Assembly (NCBI RefSeq): GCF_015477835.1 | Contig: NZ_JADLQN010000002.1 | Coordinates: forward strand, 248,001 to 312,000 | Origin: Nocardia higoensis | GTDB lineage: Bacteria > Actinomycetota > Actinomycetes > Mycobacteriales > Mycobacteriaceae | Direction of reading: 5' to 3' | DNA length: 64,000 nucleotides | Shown here: one piece after another, positions 27,519 to 36,567 of the stretch | How positions within the stretch are numbered: the first letter of the stretch is position 1 | How the letters are laid out: every line of letters starts with the position of its first letter | Position numbers and translations under genes: made by a program | Notes under the pieces: generated by a model | What the model saw: the letters and a program-made list of their open reading frames with translations, nothing else | The model's database searches: none | What the model was told of the DNA's origin: nothing

Positions 27519-27550
27519 CCGAACGACGGTGCTCTACCGTCGTTCGGGTG
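27516..27550. promoter_or_regulatory. 15-bp perfect inverted repeat between divergent genes
   Basis: CACCCGAACGACGGT and ACCGTCGTTCGGGTG are exact inverse copies separated by GCTCT. The repeat fills the 29-bp gap and covers the GTG start codons predicted for both the M23 peptidase and the aminotransferase. It looks like an operator or shared promoter element. Confidence 0.65.
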
Positions 27551-28714
27551 TCCAGAGAATCTCGAAGGTCGACCATCCCACCTTTCTACGTGATGGATGT
27601 CTGGAAAGCCGCCGCCGAACGCGCCAGAACGCACGGCGATGTGCTCGTGCTGGCCGCCGGTCAGCCCTCGACGCCCGCGCCCGCTCCGGTGCTGCGCGCC
27701 ACCAAAGCCGCGATCGACGCCGAATTGCTCGGCTACACCGAGACCTTCGGCATCCTGGCGCTGCGCGAGGCCATCGCCGGACACCACGCCACGACCTACG
27801 GATACCCGGTCGACCCCGACGACGTGGTGGTCACGACCGGTTCTTCCGGTGCCTTCACGCTGATCTTCCTGGCCGCCTTCGACCCGGGCGACACCGTGGT
27901 GGTGGCCCGGCCCGGATATCCGGCCTACCGCAACACCCTCAGCGCGCTCGGCTGCCGCGTGGTCGAACTCGATTGCGGTCCGCAGACCCGATTCCAGCCG
28001 ACGGTGGAGATGCTGGCCGCGCTGCCGGAACCGCCCAGGGGCCTGATCGTGGCGAGCCCGGCGAATCCGACCGGCACCATGATCGAGCCGGGCGAGCTGG
28101 CCGCGCTCGCCCGCTGGTGCGAGGACAACGGGACGCTGCTCATTTCCGACGAGATCTATCACGGGATCACCTACGGCGACGACGCGCGCACCAGCTCGGC
28201 CTGGGAGAGTTCGCGCGCCGCGGTGGTCATCGGCTCGGTGTCGAAGTACTTCTCGATGACCGGCTGGCGGCTGGGCTGGATGCTGGTTCCCCCGGATCTG
28301 CGCCCGGCCCTGCAACGGCTGGCCTCGAACATGACGGTGTGCCCGCCCGCCATCTCGCAGTACGCGGCGGTGCACGCCTTCGACGAGGAGTCCAAGGCCG
28401 AGCTGAACTCCCACGTGCTGCGCTATGCGGCCAACCGCAGGCTGCTGCTGGACGGGCTGACCGCCTTGGGGATCACGAAACTGGCCCCGGCCGACGGCGC
28501 GTTCTACGCCTATGCCGACATCGGCCACCTGACCGAGGATTCGCGTGCCTGGTGCGCGGACGTGCTCGCGCACACCGGGGTGGCGCTGGCGCCCGGCATC
28601 GATTTCGACACCGTGAACGGAGATCGCTCTGTGCGTTTCTCTTTCGCCGGTGCGCACGCCGATATCGAGCAGGCATTGCTCCGGCTGGCGGGGTATCTCC
28701 GCGCGGGGGATTGA
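27548..28714 (+). CDS. PLP-dependent aminotransferase, class I/II
   Basis: A 388-residue fold-type I aminotransferase. PGYPAYRN, PANPTGTM, Asp201 in SDEIYHG and the PLP Lys233 in GSVSKYFSMTGWRLGW are visible. It belongs to the AspC/DapC-like group, so aspartate, aromatic or succinyl-diaminopimelate substrates are possible; I cannot choose. The N-terminal IPPFYVMDVWKAA is part of the fold, supporting the GTG at 27548 over the ATG at 27593. Divergent from the M23 gene. Confidence 0.9.
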   Translation: MSRESRRSTIPPFYVMDVWKAAAERARTHGDVLVLAAGQPSTPAPAPVLRATKAAIDAELLGYTETFGILALREAIAGHHATTYGYPVDPDDVVVTTGSSGAFTLIFLAAFDPGDTVVVARPGYPAYRNTLSALGCRVVELDCGPQTRFQPTVEMLAALPEPPRGLIVASPANPTGTMIEPGELAALARWCEDNGTLLISDEIYHGITYGDDARTSSAWESSRAAVVIGSVSKYFSMTGWRLGWMLVPPDLRPALQRLASNMTVCPPAISQYAAVHAFDEESKAELNSHVLRYAANRRLLLDGLTALGITKLAPADGAFYAYADIGHLTEDSRAWCADVLAHTGVALAPGIDFDTVNGDRSVRFSFAGAHADIEQALLRLAGYLRAGD

Positions 28715-28791
28715 CGCCGATTCGAAGTGTCTGGTGGGCAACAACTTTCCCCGCTCCGATGCCGTCGATCCCCGGATGGGGTAGAACAAAA

Positions 28792-28831
28792 GACGGCTGA
28801 GTTCGACAGCTGAGCCCACTTCGACGGCTGA
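28792..28831 (+). repeat. Three direct repeats upstream of the TetR gene
   Basis: GACGGCTGA (28792-28800), GACAGCTGA (28805-28813) and GACGGCTGA (28823-28831). The last two extend to TTCGACRGCTGA, 18 bp apart. They lie 57-96 bp before the TetR start and may be binding sites. Confidence 0.5.
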
Positions 28832-28887
28832 AGCCTCTTCTTTCGATTTTCCACGGATGAACCGATGATGACTGGCACGATGGCACG

Positions 28888-29583
28888 GTGATAACCGCGA
28901 CGACCCCGAAAGGTGAACGGCGTCGCCAGGCCCTGGTCGCCGCCGCCGCAGAACTGCTCCTCGAAGGCGGATTCGATGCGGTGCGGCATCGTTCGGTGGC
29001 GACCCGCGCCGACCTCCCGCTCGCGTCGACCACCTACTACTTCGCCTCGCTCGAGGATCTGATCGCGCGCGCCGTGGAGTTCAGCGGCAGTGCCGAACTC
29101 GACGCCATGCGCAAGCGCGTCGGCGAGGTCAGCCACCGTCGGCGCGGTGCGGAGGCGACCGTCGAGCTGGTGCTCGATCTACTGATCGGCGATCGGCACG
29201 ACGAGGCCGCGCGCGGCCAGTTGATCGCCCGCTATGAGCGTTCGGTGGCCTCGGCTCGCCATCCCGAGCTACGCGAGGTCCAGCTCCGACTGCGCGCGCA
29301 GCTCGAGGAACTGCTCGCCGACGTGCTGCGTCGCTCCGATCGCAGCGTGCGCCCCGAACATCTGCGAAGACTGGTGGCGGTGGTCGACGGCGCCGTCGTC
29401 GCCGCGCTGACCGAGAACGACCCCGACCCGCGCCGCACCGCACGGGCCGCGCTGCTGGAAGTGATCGACATCGTGGCCCCGCCGCTGCGCTCTGTCGATT
29501 CCCCGTCGCTGCGCCCGGCCGACCTGGAGCAGCAACTCAACGGCAGCAGGTCGACCGGCCCGGAAATGCGGCCACTAGACTGA
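28888..29583 (+). CDS. TetR-family transcriptional regulator
   Basis: A 231-residue regulator. The N-terminal helix-turn-helix spans about 10-55 (RRQALVAAAAELLLEGGFDA, then SVATRADLPLASTTYYFASL), a typical TetR motif; the ligand domain is all-helical and Arg/Ala-rich with no recognisable ligand signature. GTG start with weak ribosome binding site. It ends 6 bp before purB on the same strand, so purB may be read from the same transcript. Confidence 0.88.
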   Translation: MITATTPKGERRRQALVAAAAELLLEGGFDAVRHRSVATRADLPLASTTYYFASLEDLIARAVEFSGSAELDAMRKRVGEVSHRRRGAEATVELVLDLLIGDRHDEAARGQLIARYERSVASARHPELREVQLRLRAQLEELLADVLRRSDRSVRPEHLRRLVAVVDGAVVAALTENDPDPRRTARAALLEVIDIVAPPLRSVDSPSLRPADLEQQLNGSRSTGPEMRPLD

Positions 29584-29589
29584 CCCCAC

Positions 29590-31008
29590 GTGACCCTCGT
29601 CCCGAACGTCCTCGCCACCCGCTATGCCAGTCCGCAGCTGGTGCACCTGTGGTCGCCGGAACACAAGATCGTGCTCGAGCGGCGGCTGTGGCTGGAGGTG
29701 TTGCGGGCCCAGTCCGAGCTCGGCATCGACCTGCCCGACGGCGTGCTCGCCGACTACGAGCGGGTGATCGACCACGTCGACACCGCCTCCATCGCCGAAC
29801 GTGAGCGGGTCACCCGCCACGACGTGAAGGCGCGCATCGAGGAATTCAACGCGCTCGCCGGGCACGAGCACGTGCACAAGGGCATGACCAGCCGCGATCT
29901 GACCGAGAACGTCGAGCAGTTGCAGATCCGGCTCTCCCTCGAGCACGTGCACGCCCACGGCGTCGCGGTGGCCGCCCGGCTGGCCGAACGGGCCGCCGAA
30001 TACCAGGCGCTGGTGATGGCGGGCCGCTCGCACAATGTCGCCGCACAGGCCACCACGCTGGGCAAACGTTTCGCCTCGGCCGCCGACGAACTGCTCATCG
30101 GCCTGACCAGGCTGCGCGAACTCATCGACCGCTACCCGCTGCGTGGCATCAAGGGCCCGATGGGCACCGCGCAGGACATGCTGGACCTGCTCGGCGATCC
30201 GGCGAAGCTGGCCCGCCTGGAACAGCAGGTGGCCGGCCATCTCGGCTTCGCGACCGTGCTGACCAGCGTCGGTCAGGTGTACCCGCGTTCGTTGGACCAC
30301 GACGTGCTCTCGGCGCTGGTGCAGATCGGCGCGGCACAGTCGTCGTTCGCGCACACCATCCGCCTGATGGCGGGCCACGAACTGGTCACCGAGGGCTTCC
30401 AGCCCGGCCAGGTGGGCAGCTCGGCCATGCCGCACAAGATGAACACCCGCTCGTGTGAGCGCGTCAACGGCCTGCAGGTGGTGCTGCGCGGCTACGCCTC
30501 GATGGCCGCCGAACTGGCCGGCGCGCAGTGGAACGAGGGCGACGTGTTCTGCTCGGTGGTGCGCCGGGTCGCGCTGCCCGACGCGTTCTTCGCCATCGAC
30601 GGCATGATGGAGACCTTCCTGACCGTGCTGGCCGAATTCGGCGCCTACCCGGCCGTGATCGCCCGCGAACTGGACCGCTACCTGCCGTTCCTGGCCACCA
30701 CCCGCATCCTGATGGCGGCGGTGCGGGCCGGTGTGGGTCGCGAGACCGCGCACGAGGTCATCAAGGAGCACGCGGTGGCCGTCGCGCTGGCCATGCGCGA
30801 ACAGGGCAGGGAGCCGGATCTGCTCGACCGCTTGGCCGCCGATGCCAGGCTGCCGCTGGACCGGGCCGCGCTCGACGCCGCGTTGGCGGACAAGTCGGCC
30901 TTCGTCGGCGCCGCGGGCGACCAGACCGGCGAGGTGGTCGCGCAGGTGCAGAAGCTGGTCGAGACCTATCCGGAGGCGGCCCGCTACACGCCGTCCCCGA
31001 TCCTGTAG
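29590..31008 (+). CDS. purB: Adenylosuccinate lyase
   Basis: A 472-residue fumarase/aspartase-superfamily lyase acting twice in purine metabolism (SAICAR to AICAR, adenylosuccinate to AMP). The signature GSSAMPHKMNTRSCERVNGL and the N-terminal ATRYASPQLVHLWSPEHK identify it. GTG start immediately after the TetR gene. Intact. purC, which catalyses the step before its SAICAR reaction, is not in the window. Confidence 0.97.
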   Translation: MTLVPNVLATRYASPQLVHLWSPEHKIVLERRLWLEVLRAQSELGIDLPDGVLADYERVIDHVDTASIAERERVTRHDVKARIEEFNALAGHEHVHKGMTSRDLTENVEQLQIRLSLEHVHAHGVAVAARLAERAAEYQALVMAGRSHNVAAQATTLGKRFASAADELLIGLTRLRELIDRYPLRGIKGPMGTAQDMLDLLGDPAKLARLEQQVAGHLGFATVLTSVGQVYPRSLDHDVLSALVQIGAAQSSFAHTIRLMAGHELVTEGFQPGQVGSSAMPHKMNTRSCERVNGLQVVLRGYASMAAELAGAQWNEGDVFCSVVRRVALPDAFFAIDGMMETFLTVLAEFGAYPAVIARELDRYLPFLATTRILMAAVRAGVGRETAHEVIKEHAVAVALAMREQGREPDLLDRLAADARLPLDRAALDAALADKSAFVGAAGDQTGEVVAQVQKLVETYPEAARYTPSPIL

Positions 31009-31112
31009 TCCGCAGGCCGCTGTCGATGCCCGCGTTGCCCCGCCCCGGTCTGCGGACCTGGGCGCGGCGACGGCTGCCCGGCCTGGCTCGTCGGGCGGGG
31101 TTAAGGTGCGGT

Positions 31113-31541
31113 GTGGATCCGTACACCGTCTTCTCCGATATCGTCGCCGGTCGCGCACCCGCCTCGAAGGTGTACGAGGACGACGACGTCCTCGCCTTCA
31201 TGGACATCCGGCCGATGACGCCCGGACATCTGCTCGTGGTGCCCAAGGTGCCCGCCCGTGATCTCGCCGCGCTGGATCCGGTGGTGGGCGGCAAGCTGTT
31301 CCAGGTCGGTCAGCGGCTGGCCGCCGCGCTGCGGGCCAGTGAAGTGGCCTGCGACGGAGTGAATTTCTTTCTCGCGGACGGGGTGACCGCGGGACAGGAG
31401 GTCTTCCACGTGCACCTGCACGTGATTCCGCGCACGCCCGGCGACGGCTTCGGTCTGCGCGGTCGCCCGACCAGTCCGCACCGCGCCGATCTGGACTATC
31501 TGGCCGGTTCGATCCGGGGCGCGCTGGCGCGCGCCGAGTAG
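31113..31541 (+). CDS. HIT-family protein (second copy)
   Basis: A 142-residue histidine-triad protein with N-terminal DPYTVFSDIVAGRAPASKVY and the active-site HVHLHVIPR, close to the Hint branch. I chose GTG at 31113, with AAGG upstream; the frame is open much further but that part overlaps purB. Only distantly similar to the HIT protein at 24.1 kb. Confidence 0.9.
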   Translation: MDPYTVFSDIVAGRAPASKVYEDDDVLAFMDIRPMTPGHLLVVPKVPARDLAALDPVVGGKLFQVGQRLAAALRASEVACDGVNFFLADGVTAGQEVFHVHLHVIPRTPGDGFGLRGRPTSPHRADLDYLAGSIRGALARAE

Positions 31542-31734
31542 ACCGGAGAGTCCGCCAGGTGCCCTTGCCTCGGGCAGCCCAGGGCGTTCGCGTCGACAGG
31601 TTCGGCGCCCCCAGCCCGGCCGTGTTCGCCGACTCACCCGCGACGGGTCGGTCATCCAGGTGCAGGTGCTACCTCCAGCGACGGGCCGCGCCACCGTCGG
31701 CCCGGCCATCGGAGCCCCACCACGGCCGTCGCGG

Positions 31735-32925
31735 TCAGTCGGTGGGGCGAGCCCGCGCGACCCGGACGACCGCGACCACCACGACCGCTGCGGCGAGCGC
31801 GGCGGCGCCGAGGACGATGTACCCCGCCGGTCGGCCGAACAGCGTCACCGTGTCGGTCTGCACGACGCGCTTGCGATAAACGGTGTCCTCGGGCGCGGCG
31901 GCGAAGGTGAAGTCGGAGGTGATGGCGCCGGGATCGCCGATGCGCACCCGCATCTCGGTCAGGAAGTCGCGGCCGGTGCCGATCGCTTCGCGCAGGAACG
32001 GATCGTCGGAGTCGCCGGGGGAGAGACGGCCGGAGAACTCGACCACCGTGTTCTGACCCGCCGCGTTCGGGTCGTCGCGTTGCATCCGGTGCTCGCCGAG
32101 GACGTAGAGATGGACCGATTGCGCGGTGCTCGCCGCGGCCGACATGCGCATCGGGTAGATCAGCCGATCGGAGTCGAACGCGAGGCGCACCGGGTCGAGC
32201 GCGCCGGACAGTTCCCGGTCGCCGGTGAGCCGCACGGCCACGAACGACCAGCCTTCGCGCAGATACGGTTCCAGCGTGGCGGTCACCTCGGGGCGCATGG
32301 CGTAGCCGTTGCCGCTGAGCCAGCGGCGCAGGCCGCCGAGATCGCCGCCGGACAGGGTGGTCGCCTCGAGCGGGCCGAGCCGGACCTGGTCGAGCACCAT
32401 CGGCGCGCCGCCCCCCGCCGGTGCGCCCACGCCGTCGTCGTCCCGGCCGGAGAACCACTCGGTCTCGACGATGTATTCGGGTGCGGTCAGGCGAGCGAGT
32501 TCGCCGAAGGTGTCCGCCGATCCGGCGCTCACCGTGGCCGGGGTAGGCGTGGGCACGACGAGGGCGGCGTGGTCGGTGTCGGAGGCCAGGGACAGTCGCA
32601 TCAGCACGGTCTCGCGTCGTCCGTCCCAGGTCAGCGCCGCCGTCTCCTGGTGGACCGTCGCGGCGTCGCCCGGGCTGACGATGCCGCCGCAGGCGCACGC
32701 CGTCGCCGGGCCGATCGCGCCGGGCGAGAGCACGGCGCCCAGGATCGCGACCGTCGCGGCACCGCGAGCCGCGGCGGCCCCGCGGCGGGACGGTCCGGCG
32801 GCGCGGGTCGCAGCGGCGGATGGACCGGGCGAGGCGAGCGGAACGGTCGCGGCGGTGCGAGGCGACGTGGGCCGGAGACGCCGGAGCGCCAGGGCGGCGA
32901 GACGGGCGGCCGTGGCGGAGGGCAT
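31735..32925 (-). CDS. DUF2330 membrane protein
   Basis: A 396-residue predicted secreted and membrane-anchored protein. After an Ala/Arg-rich start there is a hydrophobic segment (VAILGAVLSPGAIG) then CACGGIVSPGD, the N-terminal Cys cluster typical of DUF2330, a large extracytoplasmic domain with YPMRMSA, and a C-terminal membrane helix (GYIVLGAAALAAAVVVVAVV) with a short basic tail. Function unknown. The true start may be downstream, since the first 50 residues are low-complexity. Convergent with the HIT gene across 193 bp. Confidence 0.78.
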   Translation of the reverse strand: MPSATAARLAALALRRLRPTSPRTAATVPLASPGPSAAATRAAGPSRRGAAAARGAATVAILGAVLSPGAIGPATACACGGIVSPGDAATVHQETAALTWDGRRETVLMRLSLASDTDHAALVVPTPTPATVSAGSADTFGELARLTAPEYIVETEWFSGRDDDGVGAPAGGGAPMVLDQVRLGPLEATTLSGGDLGGLRRWLSGNGYAMRPEVTATLEPYLREGWSFVAVRLTGDRELSGALDPVRLAFDSDRLIYPMRMSAAASTAQSVHLYVLGEHRMQRDDPNAAGQNTVVEFSGRLSPGDSDDPFLREAIGTGRDFLTEMRVRIGDPGAITSDFTFAAAPEDTVYRKRVVQTDTVTLFGRPAGYIVLGAAALAAAVVVVAVVRVARARPTD

Positions 32926-33005
32926 GGGGCGAGCCTAGTGGCGAGGGGAGAGCGGCGTCGCCGATCCCTCGGGCGCGTGGCCGCCGGATCAGTAGGGTGG
33001 ACCCC

Positions 33006-35159
33006 ATGTCTGTCGAGAGTCAGGTGGCGGCGCCGATCGCCAAGCGGGTGCCGACCGAGCGGATCCATCACGGCGACGTCTTCGTCGACGAATACGAATG
33101 GCTGCGCGACAAGGAGAGCCCCGAGGTCATCGGCTACCTCGAGGCCGAGAACGCCTACACCGAGGCGCGGACCGCGCACCTGGCCGGGCTGCGGGAGAAG
33201 ATCTTCGAGGAGATCAAAGCGCGCACCCAGGAGACCGACCTGTCGGTGCCGACCCGGATGGGCGAGTTCTGGTACTACTCCCGCAGCTTCGAGGGCAAGC
33301 AGTACGGCGTGCACTGCCGGTGCCCGATCGACACGAGCGCGGGCGAGTCGCAGGCGTGGACGCCGCCGCAACTCGAGGCGGATCGGGAGATCCCGGGTGA
33401 GCAGGTGCTGCTCGACAGCAACGCCCTCGCCGAAGGCCACGATTTCTTCGCTCTCGGCGCGTTCTCGGTCAGCCACGACGGTCATTTGCTGGCCTACTCG
33501 GTCGACACCGTCGGCGACGAGCGCTACACGCTGCGGGTGAAGGATCTGCGCACCGGCGAACTGCTGTCCGACGAGGTCGCGGGTACCGCGCCGGGCGCCA
33601 CCTGGTCGCTGGACGGGACGCACATCTTCTACCAGACCGTCGACGAATCCTGGCGGCCCGACACCGTCTGGCGCCATCGGCTCGGCACCGCCACCGACGC
33701 CGATGTGAAGGTCTTCCACGAGCCCGACGAGCGGTACTGGGTCAGCGTCGGCGCGACCCGCTCGGAGAAGTACCTGATGATCTGGGTCGGCTCCAAGATC
33801 ACCACCGAGGGCTGGGTGCTGGAGTCCGATGATCCCGAAGGCGAGTTCCGGGTGATCCTGCCGCGCCGCGAGGGTGTGGAGTACTCCGCCGAACACGCGG
33901 TGATCGCCGGACAGGACCGTTTCCTGATCCTGCACAACGACACCGGCGCCGACGGTGTGAAGGCGCAGAATTTCGTGCTGACCGAAGCGCCTGTGGACAA
34001 CCCGTCCGAACTGCGCACCCTCATCGAGCACCGCGACGATGTGCGGCTCGAGGACATCGACGCCTTCGCCGATCATCTGGTGCTCAGCTACCGCCGTGAG
34101 GCGCTGACCAGGGTGGCGGTCTGGCCGCTCACCGAATCCGGCTACGGGGAACTGCGGGAGCTGGAGTTCGATCTCGAGTTGTTCTCCGTGGGCATGGGGG
34201 GGAATCCGGAGTGGGAACAGCCGACTCTGCGCATCGGGCTGACCTCGTTCATCACCCCGATGCAGGTCTTCGACTACGTCCCCGCGACCGGCGAGCTGCT
34301 GCTGCGCAAGGAACAGCCGGTCCTCGGCGGCTACGACGCGGGCGACTACGAACAGCACCGGGACTGGGCGGTCGCCGAGGACGGCACCCGGGTGCCGATC
34401 TCGCTGGTGTGGCGCAAGGGCGCGGCCGATCCCGGCGGGCAGCCGCGCCCGATGCTGCTCTACGGCTACGGCTCCTACGAGTCCAGCATCGACCCCGGTT
34501 TCTCGGTGGCGCGCTTGTCGCTCCTGGACCGCGGCATGGTGTTCGCGGTCGCGCATGTGCGCGGCGGCGGTGAGATGGGCAGGCTCTGGTACGAGAACGG
34601 CAAGACGCTCAGCAAGAAGAACACCTTCACCGATTTCGTGGCCTGCGCCCGGCACCTGATCGAGGCCGGGGTCACCGCGCCGGATCGCCTGGTCGCCGAC
34701 GGTGGCAGCGCGGGCGGTCTGCTGATGGGCGCGGTCGCCAACCTGGCGCCGGAGCTGTTCGCGGGCATCCTGGCCAATGTGCCGTTCGTCGACCCGCTGA
34801 CCTCGATCCTCGACCCGTCGCTGCCACTGACGGTCATCGAGTGGGACGAGTGGGGCAACCCGCTGGCCGACAAGGACGTCTACGAGTACATGAGGTCGTA
34901 CTCGCCGTACGAGAACGTGCGGGCCGCGGACTACCCGGCGATTCTGGCGATCACCAGCATCAACGACACCAGGGTGCTGTACGTGGAGCCGGCCAAGTGG
35001 GTCGCCAAGCTGCGCGCCACCCGCACCGGTGACGCGCCGCTGCTGCTCAAGACCGAGATGAGCGCCGGCCACGGCGGAGTCAGCGGCCGCTACGCGAAGT
35101 GGAAGGAAGTCGCCTTCGAGTTCGCCTGGGTGCTCGACACCGTCGGTCTCGCCGAGTGA
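33006..35159 (+). CDS. ptrB: Oligopeptidase B (S9 family)
   Basis: A 717-residue prolyl-oligopeptidase-family serine peptidase that cleaves short peptides after basic residues. The N-terminal seven-bladed propeller region starts RIHHGDVFVDEYEWLRD; the catalytic domain has PMLLYGYGSYESS, AHVRGGGEMGR, nucleophile Ser568 in DGGSAGGLL and His689 in SAGHGGVSGR. No signal peptide, so cytosolic. I chose the ATG at 33006. The M. tuberculosis locus is split into two genes (ptrBa/ptrBb); here it is intact. Confidence 0.95.
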   Translation: MSVESQVAAPIAKRVPTERIHHGDVFVDEYEWLRDKESPEVIGYLEAENAYTEARTAHLAGLREKIFEEIKARTQETDLSVPTRMGEFWYYSRSFEGKQYGVHCRCPIDTSAGESQAWTPPQLEADREIPGEQVLLDSNALAEGHDFFALGAFSVSHDGHLLAYSVDTVGDERYTLRVKDLRTGELLSDEVAGTAPGATWSLDGTHIFYQTVDESWRPDTVWRHRLGTATDADVKVFHEPDERYWVSVGATRSEKYLMIWVGSKITTEGWVLESDDPEGEFRVILPRREGVEYSAEHAVIAGQDRFLILHNDTGADGVKAQNFVLTEAPVDNPSELRTLIEHRDDVRLEDIDAFADHLVLSYRREALTRVAVWPLTESGYGELRELEFDLELFSVGMGGNPEWEQPTLRIGLTSFITPMQVFDYVPATGELLLRKEQPVLGGYDAGDYEQHRDWAVAEDGTRVPISLVWRKGAADPGGQPRPMLLYGYGSYESSIDPGFSVARLSLLDRGMVFAVAHVRGGGEMGRLWYENGKTLSKKNTFTDFVACARHLIEAGVTAPDRLVADGGSAGGLLMGAVANLAPELFAGILANVPFVDPLTSILDPSLPLTVIEWDEWGNPLADKDVYEYMRSYSPYENVRAADYPAILAITSINDTRVLYVEPAKWVAKLRATRTGDAPLLLKTEMSAGHGGVSGRYAKWKEVAFEFAWVLDTVGLAE

Positions 35160-35323
35160 GGTGTGGAATCCGGCCGGGCGGCCAGCGCTTGCCGGCCGAC
35201 AGCGCGCCGTCACGGTGCCGGTGATACCCGTGTGACGGTGTTGCCGACGAATGTGATGGGGTGTTCGTCGCCCCGTCATGTCGGCTGCACGGGGTGTACA
35301 CGTGCGTACGGCATCGTGGTGTC

Positions 35324-36025
35324 ATGAGCGCCGAGCTGATCGTTTCCGTGTCGGGGATCAGGGACACCACTCGCGATGCGGCGATCGAATTCGCCGCCGA
35401 GATGGATCGGCGGCGGGTCCGGCTCTCGCTGTTGGTCGCGCCCCGGTTGAAGGGCGGCTACCGGCTGACCGAGGATCTCGCCACCCAGGCGTGGTTGCGC
35501 GGCAGACGCGCCAGACAGGACGCGATCGTGCTGCACGGCTACGACCAGGCCGCTACCAAGCGCCGCCGCGCGGAATTCGCCGCGCTGCCTCGCCACGAGG
35601 CGCGGCTGCGGCTGACCGCGGCGGACCGGGTGATGGAGCAGGTGGAGTTGCGCACCCGGTTGTTCGCCGCGCCGCGCTGGAGCGCCTCCGAGGGCGCGCT
35701 GGACGCGCTGCCCGACGTCGGCTTCCGGGTGGCCCTCGGTCTGACCGGCATCTACGACCTCGAACGCGGCAGTGTGCAGCGGGCTCGTGTCTACGGGATC
35801 GGTGAGGGCTTCCGTGCCGAGCCCTGGTGGTGCCGGGCACTGGTGATGGGCGCGGCCAGGACCGCGCGCCGGGGCGGTGTCCTGCGGCTGGCCATCTCCG
35901 GCGCGCAACTCCAGCGCCCCGGTCCGCGTCAGGCGATGCTCGACGCGGTGGATCTGGCGCTGTATCACGGTGCGGTCAGCGAGGTCTACCGTCGCGCACC
36001 GGCCTCCGCGTCGCGCGCGGCATGA
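35324..36025 (+). CDS. DUF2334 (polysaccharide deacetylase-like) protein
   Basis: A 233-residue protein of the DUF2334 family, related to the NodB/polysaccharide deacetylase fold. ELIVSVSGIRDTT starts the first strand and DAIVLHGYDQ corresponds to the H-x-Y motif after strand two. The start is the ATG at 35324, as the upstream extension lacks coding bias. The location beside the metallo-beta-lactamase gene and purS-purQ matches the M. tuberculosis order. Enzyme activity is unproven. Confidence 0.82.
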   Translation: MSAELIVSVSGIRDTTRDAAIEFAAEMDRRRVRLSLLVAPRLKGGYRLTEDLATQAWLRGRRARQDAIVLHGYDQAATKRRRAEFAALPRHEARLRLTAADRVMEQVELRTRLFAAPRWSASEGALDALPDVGFRVALGLTGIYDLERGSVQRARVYGIGEGFRAEPWWCRALVMGAARTARRGGVLRLAISGAQLQRPGPRQAMLDAVDLALYHGAVSEVYRRAPASASRAA

Positions 36026-36377
36026 GCCGGCCTGTGCGGGCGCGACAACTCGGGCGAGAATCGTTCCGCGAATGTGATCAAGATCACCTATAGGCGGACA
36101 GTCGGGCGGCATACCCGGCCCGCGCGATCCGAATCACGCTACGGGCAGCGGCATTCGCGGCGTTCGATTCCCGGCGTGCAAACATGCCGCTATCCATGAT
36201 GCTCGGGACTTTTTCCGGTGATTCGGTCGGATTCTCGCGATTTCAGCTGATCATGGTCGGTCAATCCGGCGGTCTGGGAAAGATTTTCGAGAAATCTTTG
36301 CTCGCGTGGTTTGTGGTCGCCGTGAATGAGCAAACCTGCCAGTGCAAGCACTCATGAAACCGACGAAAGGATGCACC
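36026..36377. other. AT-richer intergenic region with a dyad
   Basis: 352 bp without a gene and clearly less GC-rich than its surroundings. It contains AAAGATTT (36279-36286) and AAATCTTT (36292-36299), an exact inverted repeat with a 5-bp centre, about 80 bp upstream of a 25-residue open frame. This may be a promoter and operator region. Confidence 0.5.
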
Positions 36378-36455
36378 ATGGATAGCTTGCTCGAGCTCCT
36401 GCTGTCGCTGATCGTTTCGCTGAGCGGGGACGACGAACCCCAAGGCCTGTTCTGA
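36378..36455 (+). CDS. 25-residue peptide gene
   Basis: An open frame encoding MDSLLELLLSLIVSLSGDDE followed by PQGLF. GAAAGGA precedes the ATG at ideal spacing, and a strong hairpin follows 24 bp after the stop. The first 15 residues are Leu/Ile/Val-rich and could insert in a membrane; the tail is acidic. It is not followed by a same-strand gene, so it is not an attenuator leader. A small membrane peptide or secreted signal is possible; no family recognised. Confidence 0.55.
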   Translation: MDSLLELLLSLIVSLSGDDEPQGLF

Positions 36456-36479
36456 GTCGGTTCTGTCGTTCTCGTGATC

Positions 36480-36513
36480 GCCGCCCCGCACCGGAAATCC
36501 GGTGTGGGGCGGC
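36480..36513. terminator. Strong hairpin terminator
   Basis: GCCGCCCCGCACCGGA and TCCGGTGTGGGGCGGC pair over 16 bp with one G-T wobble and a minimal AA or AAAT loop. It sits between the 25-residue peptide gene (plus) and the end of the metallo-hydrolase gene (minus), so it can serve both. Confidence 0.8.
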
Positions 36514-36567
36514 GGTCGTTCGCGCCCGGGCTCGTGTCGGCGCGAAGGGTTCGGTCCGCGAGCGGGA

